A stretch of DNA of 9,962 bases, from positions 1 to 9,962 of the forward strand of contig JAJTIF010000105.1 of assembly GCA_021299675.1 (NCBI GenBank). The letters are read 5' to 3'. The notes below the pieces were generated by a model. The model was not told the origin of the DNA, made no database searches, and saw only the letters and a program-made list of their open reading frames with translations. Position 1 is the first letter of the stretch. Each line of letters begins with the position of its first letter. Origin of the DNA: Pseudomonadota bacterium (GTDB lineage: Bacteria; Bdellovibrionota; Bacteriovoracia; Bacteriovoracales; Bacteriovoracaceae). Below are positions 6,543-9,962 of the stretch, piece by piece. A program made the translations under genes and the position numbers.

Positions 6543-8075
6543 TTAATATCGGACTAAGACTCTCTTCTTTTGTGAGGCGATTGGGAGTGGTCTATTGGTT
6601 TCAAAGTATTCTCTGAGAACCGCCGCATCAGTGAAGCCGTAGACCTTGGGGGATTTATGCTTCAGGCTTGGCCACTTATCTCCGCCTCCTGAGATGAAGC
6701 TTGGGAGTGCAATCTTGTAAATTTTCTTTGGGTCGAGGTTTTTGTTAGCGACCACTAGCTTCTTGAATGATTTCTTTTTCGCATCGAAATCAATCTCAAG
6801 GCCAGCCGTTTGCGGGAAACTGCCCCCACCAGGAACATGCACAGAAAGTATGTCTGAGAGATACTGCTTAAGTTCAGATCCCTTCATCTCCACCGTCACG
6901 ATGTCATTTGAGAATGGAAGCACAGTGAGCACCGTTTCGTAGGTGATGGCACCCTGCTTGATTGAATCACGAATACCGCCCGAATTGGTGAGCCCCACAT
7001 CAGCGTTAAATTTTCTACGGTAAGCCTCGGTGATGTGGAAGCCGAGGTTTGTTTCTTGGTTTCTTACCACTGCGCGGTCACCTTCTAAGCGCTCGTTACT
7101 TTCGCCGACATTGACCAGAAGAGTTTTGTCACCCTTGTCTTTGAAGGGCTTCAGGAAAGCTTTCAGTGACTGATCTTCTTCGACCTTGGTGGCTTGATCT
7201 TTGTGGTTCACAGCCAGGAGCTCGTACTTCTTTAGAGTGACCTGTCCGTTTTTCACAAGGAGATCCACGCGACCTAAAAATTTCCCCCATTCGAAGGCTT
7301 GGACGATGATGGTGTTGTTTTGGACATCAGCCTCGAAGAGTGGTTTCTGGGTGTGGCCGCCAATAATGAGGTCAATGCCGTTAACCTGGCGAGCGAGAGT
7401 TACGTCGCCTGGGGCATTCATGGCATGATTCTCATTCGGGTAATGTCCCATGTGAGTCAGGGCAATCACGATGTGAGCCTGCGCTCTCAACTCGGGGATA
7501 AGCTTCTTCGCTTCTTCGATTGGATCCTTAAACTGGATCCCTGACTCAAAGCCGAGCTTCGAAACACCAGGAGTGTCCTGCGTGGTGAGTCCCAGGATGG
7601 CTACTTTTAAGCCTTGAACTTCTTTGATGAGATAAGGCTTAAAGAGACGCTTACCCTCGAAGTAGATGTTGGCTGAGAGGAAGGGGAATCCTGCCCACTC
7701 TTCCTGTTGTCTGATGGTCGCAAGGTCGTTGTCGAATTCGTGATTTCCTACGGCCATGGCATCGTAGTCCAGGCGACTCATGCCTTTGAAGTCCGGCTCA
7801 GCTTTGAGCATATCAGACTGCGGAACTCCCGTGTTTACGTCACCCGCATCTAAGAGGAGAGTGATGCCGTCTTTTTGATCCACTTCTTTGCGGATTGATT
7901 TAATCATCGTCGAGCGTGCAGCCAGACCCCATTCTCCGTCTTGGTTTGACCAAAATCTGCCATGGTGATCATTCGTATGCAGGAGCGTCAGTTGGTAGAC
8001 TTTATCTTTCTGATAAGTCTGAGCACATGAAAAAAGAGTCAAAAGAAATAGGAAAGAAGATAAGCGATAAATCAT
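6543..8075 (-). CDS. ushA: UshA-like 5'-nucleotidase / UDP-sugar hydrolase, predicted lipoprotein
   Basis: This 510-aa two-domain enzyme is very close to E. coli UshA, which hydrolyses nucleotides and UDP-sugars in the periplasm to yield nucleosides. The N-terminal metallophosphatase domain keeps the metal and catalytic set: D36 and H38 (HTNDHHGRFW), D79, N111-H112 and D115 (GNHEFDN), H208 (THMGH), H241 and Q243 (GGHTQ). The C-terminal substrate domain has R369 (GGIRDS) and the base-stacking pair F388 (LPFSN) and F460 (PSFISGGGD). Unlike E. coli UshA, the N-terminus ends in LTLFSC, so C17 is a likely lipidation site, and the disulphide-bearing loop after GGHxQ is missing. ATG 8075 has AGAGGTG 4 nt upstream. 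The downstream neighbour is the nuclease, suggesting nucleic-acid scavenging. The gene is divergent from feoA. Confidence 0.93.
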   Translation of the reverse strand: MIYRLSSFLFLLTLFSCAQTYQKDKVYQLTLLHTNDHHGRFWSNQDGEWGLAARSTMIKSIRKEVDQKDGITLLLDAGDVNTGVPQSDMLKAEPDFKGMSRLDYDAMAVGNHEFDNDLATIRQQEEWAGFPFLSANIYFEGKRLFKPYLIKEVQGLKVAILGLTTQDTPGVSKLGFESGIQFKDPIEEAKKLIPELRAQAHIVIALTHMGHYPNENHAMNAPGDVTLARQVNGIDLIIGGHTQKPLFEADVQNNTIIVQAFEWGKFLGRVDLLVKNGQVTLKKYELLAVNHKDQATKVEEDQSLKAFLKPFKDKGDKTLLVNVGESNERLEGDRAVVRNQETNLGFHITEAYRRKFNADVGLTNSGGIRDSIKQGAITYETVLTVLPFSNDIVTVEMKGSELKQYLSDILSVHVPGGGSFPQTAGLEIDFDAKKKSFKKLVVANKNLDPKKIYKIALPSFISGGGDKWPSLKHKSPKVYGFTDAAVLREYFETNRPLPIASQKKRVLVRY

Positions 8076-8088
8076 AAAACACCTCTTG

Positions 8089-8108
8089 GAGACTTTGGTA
8101 TCAGTCTC
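8089..8108 (-). repeat. Inverted repeat in the ushA leader, next to its ribosome binding site
   Basis: GAGACT (8089-8094) and AGTCTC (8103-8108) are perfect reverse complements with an 8-nt spacer. In the ushA mRNA the stem ends 2 nt before AGAGGTG. It could be a small leader hairpin or an operator. Six-bp arms are short enough to arise by chance. Confidence 0.3.
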
Positions 8109-8138
8109 ATAATTAAAAAGCTAGAAAAGAAGAATTCT

Positions 8139-8167
8139 TTGCCAGTTATCTTGAAGTTTGATATATC
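8139..8167 (+). promoter_or_regulatory. Sigma70-like promoter of feoAB with extended -10
   Basis: TTGCCA (8139-8144, 5/6 to TTGACA) is followed after exactly 17 nt by TATATC (8162-8167, 4/6), preceded by TG at 8159-8160 (extended -10). The expected start point, about 7 nt past the -10, falls at 8173-8175, on the feoA ATG. The mRNA would then be leaderless, which fits the absence of any Shine-Dalgarno before that ATG. The -10 lies inside the 16-bp palindrome described next. Confidence 0.5.
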
Positions 8168-8171
8168 AAAC
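8156..8171. promoter_or_regulatory. Perfect 16-bp palindrome over the feoA -10, candidate operator
   Basis: GTTTGATATATCAAAC is identical to its own reverse complement and covers the predicted extended -10, ending 3 nt before the feoA ATG. A dimeric repressor here would occlude RNA polymerase, matching the iron-responsive control usual for feo genes. It is not a standard Fur box, and it has a 2-nt rather than 4-nt spacer between TTGAT and ATCAA, so it is not a standard FNR site. The binding protein is unknown. Confidence 0.55.
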
Positions 8172-8174
8172 GAT

Positions 8175-8408
8175 ATGGGACTTCATGAAGCAAAAGCTCA
8201 TCAAACTTACAAAATTAACAGAATCCTTGCAGTCGAGGAAAACGCGATAAGCATACGCATGCGTCAACTAGGCTTTGTGGAAGGGGAAACGGTGGTTTGC
8301 CGAGCTGTGTCTCATCTGAACTTCGGTCCACTCCTTTTTTTTCTTCGAGATATCTCCGTCGCCCTCACACGCCAAGAAGCCGCGTTGATTGAAGTGGATC
8401 CTCTATGA
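8175..8408 (+). CDS. feoA: FeoA, ferrous iron transport accessory protein
   Basis: A 77-aa SH3-like cytosolic protein that associates with FeoB and is needed for Fe(II) uptake in other bacteria. The family pattern is clear: MGLHEAKAHQTYKINRI at the start, then RMRQLGFVEGETV (28-40), NFGPLLFFLRDISVALTRQEAALIEV (49-74). I chose ATG 8175 because it gives the usual FeoA N-terminus and length (75-85 aa). The in-frame TTG at 8139 would add 12 residues unlike the family and would place the -35 and the palindrome inside coding DNA. No ribosome binding site precedes 8175, consistent with leaderless translation. The stop overlaps the feoB start as ATGA. Confidence 0.88.
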   Translation: MGLHEAKAHQTYKINRILAVEENAISIRMRQLGFVEGETVVCRAVSHLNFGPLLFFLRDISVALTRQEAALIEVDPL

Positions 8409-9962
8409 GTGTTGCATTAGTTGGCATGCCTAATGTTGGCAAGACTGCTCTCTTTAATGCCCTTACGGGTAGTTTCCAAAAAGTGGCCAATTTCCCGGGT
8501 GTGACAGTGGAAAAAAAATCCGCCACCATGTCACTGGGATCAGAGGCCAAGGAGTTAGTCGACCTTCCTGGGCTCTATTCGATGGATATTGCCACGCTGG
8601 ACGAGAAGGTTTCTCGGGACTGGTTACTGAAAACGCAGTCTCCCTTAGTTGTGGTGCTGGATGCGACTCATTTAAAAAAATCACTCTACATCCTGACTCA
8701 GGTGCTTGATCTGGGTTACCGGCCGCTGATTGCTCTGAGCCAAATGGATCAAGCGACAAAGCGGGGTCTTAAAGTCGATGTAGAAAAGTTTTCAGCTCTC
8801 ACGGGCTGCCAAGTCCATGCGGTGTCTGCGGTTGATCATAGTGGCATCGAAAGCCTCAAGGCTGCCATCTTCAAACTCGAGCAGCCACCCTTAGCGGATC
8901 TTCTCATCGACTACCAGAAACAAATCAAAACTCCTCAGTATGTGCGAGAAAAGTTTCGACTAATTGAGAGCTGGCTTCAGCAAGTGGTAGTAACGCCTTT
9001 GAAGGTGGAAACATTAACGGAGCAACTTGATCGCTTCATCTTGCACCCCATCTGGGGCTTCTTTATTTTGTTTGCCGTTCTTCTGGTCGTCTTTCAGGCC
9101 CTCTTTTCTTGGTCAGCCCCGCTGCAGGATTTGATTGAAACCGGTGTTGGATTGTTGGGTGAGTCGGTTGCGACCCTAATCGCTCAACCGCTCCTCAGGA
9201 GTCTCATTGTCGACGGCATGATCGGAGGAGTAGGCAGCATTGTGGTCTTTCTGCCACAGATTCTTTTTCTTTTTGTTTTCCTGCAGGTGCTGGAAGATCT
9301 CGGCTATCTCAGTCGGGTGGCTTTCTTGTTAGACGGGCTCATGCGCCGCTTGGGTCTCCCAGGAAAAGCGATTGTGCCCCTTATCTCAGGTCACGCCTGT
9401 GCGATCCCGGCCATCATGGCGACCCGGATTTTAGATGACCGCCGGGAGCGGATGATCTCGATGCTGGTGATCCCCATCACCACCTGCTCGGCGCGCCTAC
9501 CAGTCTTCACGCTCCTGGTAGCAGCTCTGGTTCCTAACATAAAAGTAGGTGGGCTCGTCAGTGCGCAGGCCCTGGTCATGCTCGCTCTCTACGTATTTCC
9601 CATGATCACGGCCCTGATCGTGGCAGCGATCCTACGTAAGGTTTTACCTTTTAGTGCGCCTTCTATGCTTTTGATGGAGATGCCTCCCTATCGAAAGCCA
9701 CGTCTTTCGGCGATCTATAAAACTCTCATTAATCAATCCAAAACATTTCTTTCCAACGCGGGAAAAGTCATCCTGGTCTTCTCTGTTATCATCTGGTTTC
9801 TTGTCTCGTTTCCTCGCACAGAGATGAACCAGGCGCCGCCGATTGAAAACAGCTTCGCCGCTCACATCGGTAGAGTGGTGGACCCGGTCTTTCGTCCGCT
9901 GGGCTTTGACTGGAAACTCAACACTGCCCTGATCCCAGCGTTCGGGGCGCGGGAAGTGCTGG
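8405..9962 (+). CDS. feoB: FeoB, ferrous iron transporter with G-protein domain (3' end outside the window)
   Basis: 519 codons are visible with no interruption; full-length FeoB is usually 650-780 aa. The N-terminal G domain has G1 GMPNVGKT (7-14), the G2 Thr at T34 (FPGVTVEKK), G3 DLPG (53-56), a G4 position reading S112-Q-M-D115 where NxxD is usual, and a G5-like SA at 141-142. A helical spacer follows, then membrane segments from about 214. Gate residues are kept: GHACAIPAIMATR with C332 and TTCSARLPVF with C361, matching the two conserved membrane cysteines, after GVGSIVVFLPQILFLF and LEDLGYLSRVAF. It imports Fe(II) across the inner membrane. ATGA overlap with feoA indicates coupled translation. 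The Ser at G4 is the only oddity. The second gate and C-terminus are not in the window. Confidence 0.95.
   Translation, partial: MSVALVGMPNVGKTALFNALTGSFQKVANFPGVTVEKKSATMSLGSEAKELVDLPGLYSMDIATLDEKVSRDWLLKTQSPLVVVLDATHLKKSLYILTQVLDLGYRPLIALSQMDQATKRGLKVDVEKFSALTGCQVHAVSAVDHSGIESLKAAIFKLEQPPLADLLIDYQKQIKTPQYVREKFRLIESWLQQVVVTPLKVETLTEQLDRFILHPIWGFFILFAVLLVVFQALFSWSAPLQDLIETGVGLLGESVATLIAQPLLRSLIVDGMIGGVGSIVVFLPQILFLFVFLQVLEDLGYLSRVAFLLDGLMRRLGLPGKAIVPLISGHACAIPAIMATRILDDRRERMISMLVIPITTCSARLPVFTLLVAALVPNIKVGGLVSAQALVMLALYVFPMITALIVAAILRKVLPFSAPSMLLMEMPPYRKPRLSAIYKTLINQSKTFLSNAGKVILVFSVIIWFLVSFPRTEMNQAPPIENSFAAHIGRVVDPVFRPLGFDWKLNTALIPAFGAREVL

Noticed and set aside
8158..8169. FNR box (TTGAT-N4-ATCAA) at feoA
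   Set aside because: The half sites are right but the spacer is 2 nt, not 4, so standard FNR/CRP-type binding is unlikely.
8139..8174. TTG start for feoA at 8139
   Set aside because: It adds 12 residues not typical of FeoA and overlaps a strong promoter and palindrome. ATG 8175 gives the standard length.
8463..8759. Minus-strand open frame within feoB
   Set aside because: It is antisense to the conserved FeoB G domain, with no recognisable family or ribosome binding site; a shadow of the real frame.

Overview
The window reads as ordinary Gram-negative chromosome with tightly packed genes. The gene content suggests a scavenging or predatory deltaproteobacterium-like organism, most plausibly in the Bdellovibrionota. 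This is an inference from three things: an Npt1/Npt2-like (ATP/ADP translocase-related) transporter, several exported degradative enzymes, and frequent TTG/GTG starts with 4-nt gene overlaps. No mobile element, tRNA, rRNA or CRISPR array was seen.

Layout. At the left edge is the 5' end of a small exported protein on the minus strand (1-178). A divergent 185-bp intergenic region holds a 24-bp near-perfect inverted repeat and a Fur-box-like site. Next comes a four-gene plus-strand cluster that looks like one operon (364-5699): a DtxR/MntR-family regulator, a 12-TM Npt-like transporter, an M3 oligopeptidase of the OpdA/PrlC type, and a soluble GAF-PAS histidine kinase. These are joined by 4-nt GTGA and TTGA overlaps and one 7-nt gap. 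A terminator-shaped hairpin lies inside the first codons of the kinase.

Two minus-strand genes follow: a secreted DRGH-type DNA/RNA non-specific endonuclease, whose 3' end overlaps the kinase by 22 bp, and a UshA-like 5'-nucleotidase/UDP-sugar hydrolase predicted to be a lipoprotein. Divergent from ushA is feoA-feoB (8175 to the right edge), the ferrous iron importer. feoB is cut off by the end of the window.

How they may work together. The nuclease and UshA form a plausible nucleic-acid scavenging pair outside the inner membrane, and the Npt-like protein is a candidate nucleotide carrier. OpdA would finish peptide breakdown in the cytoplasm. Feo and the DtxR-type regulator add a metal theme. 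The most noteworthy regulatory feature is at feoA: a good sigma70-like promoter whose predicted start falls on the feoA ATG (leaderless mRNA), with a perfect 16-bp palindrome over its -10 element.
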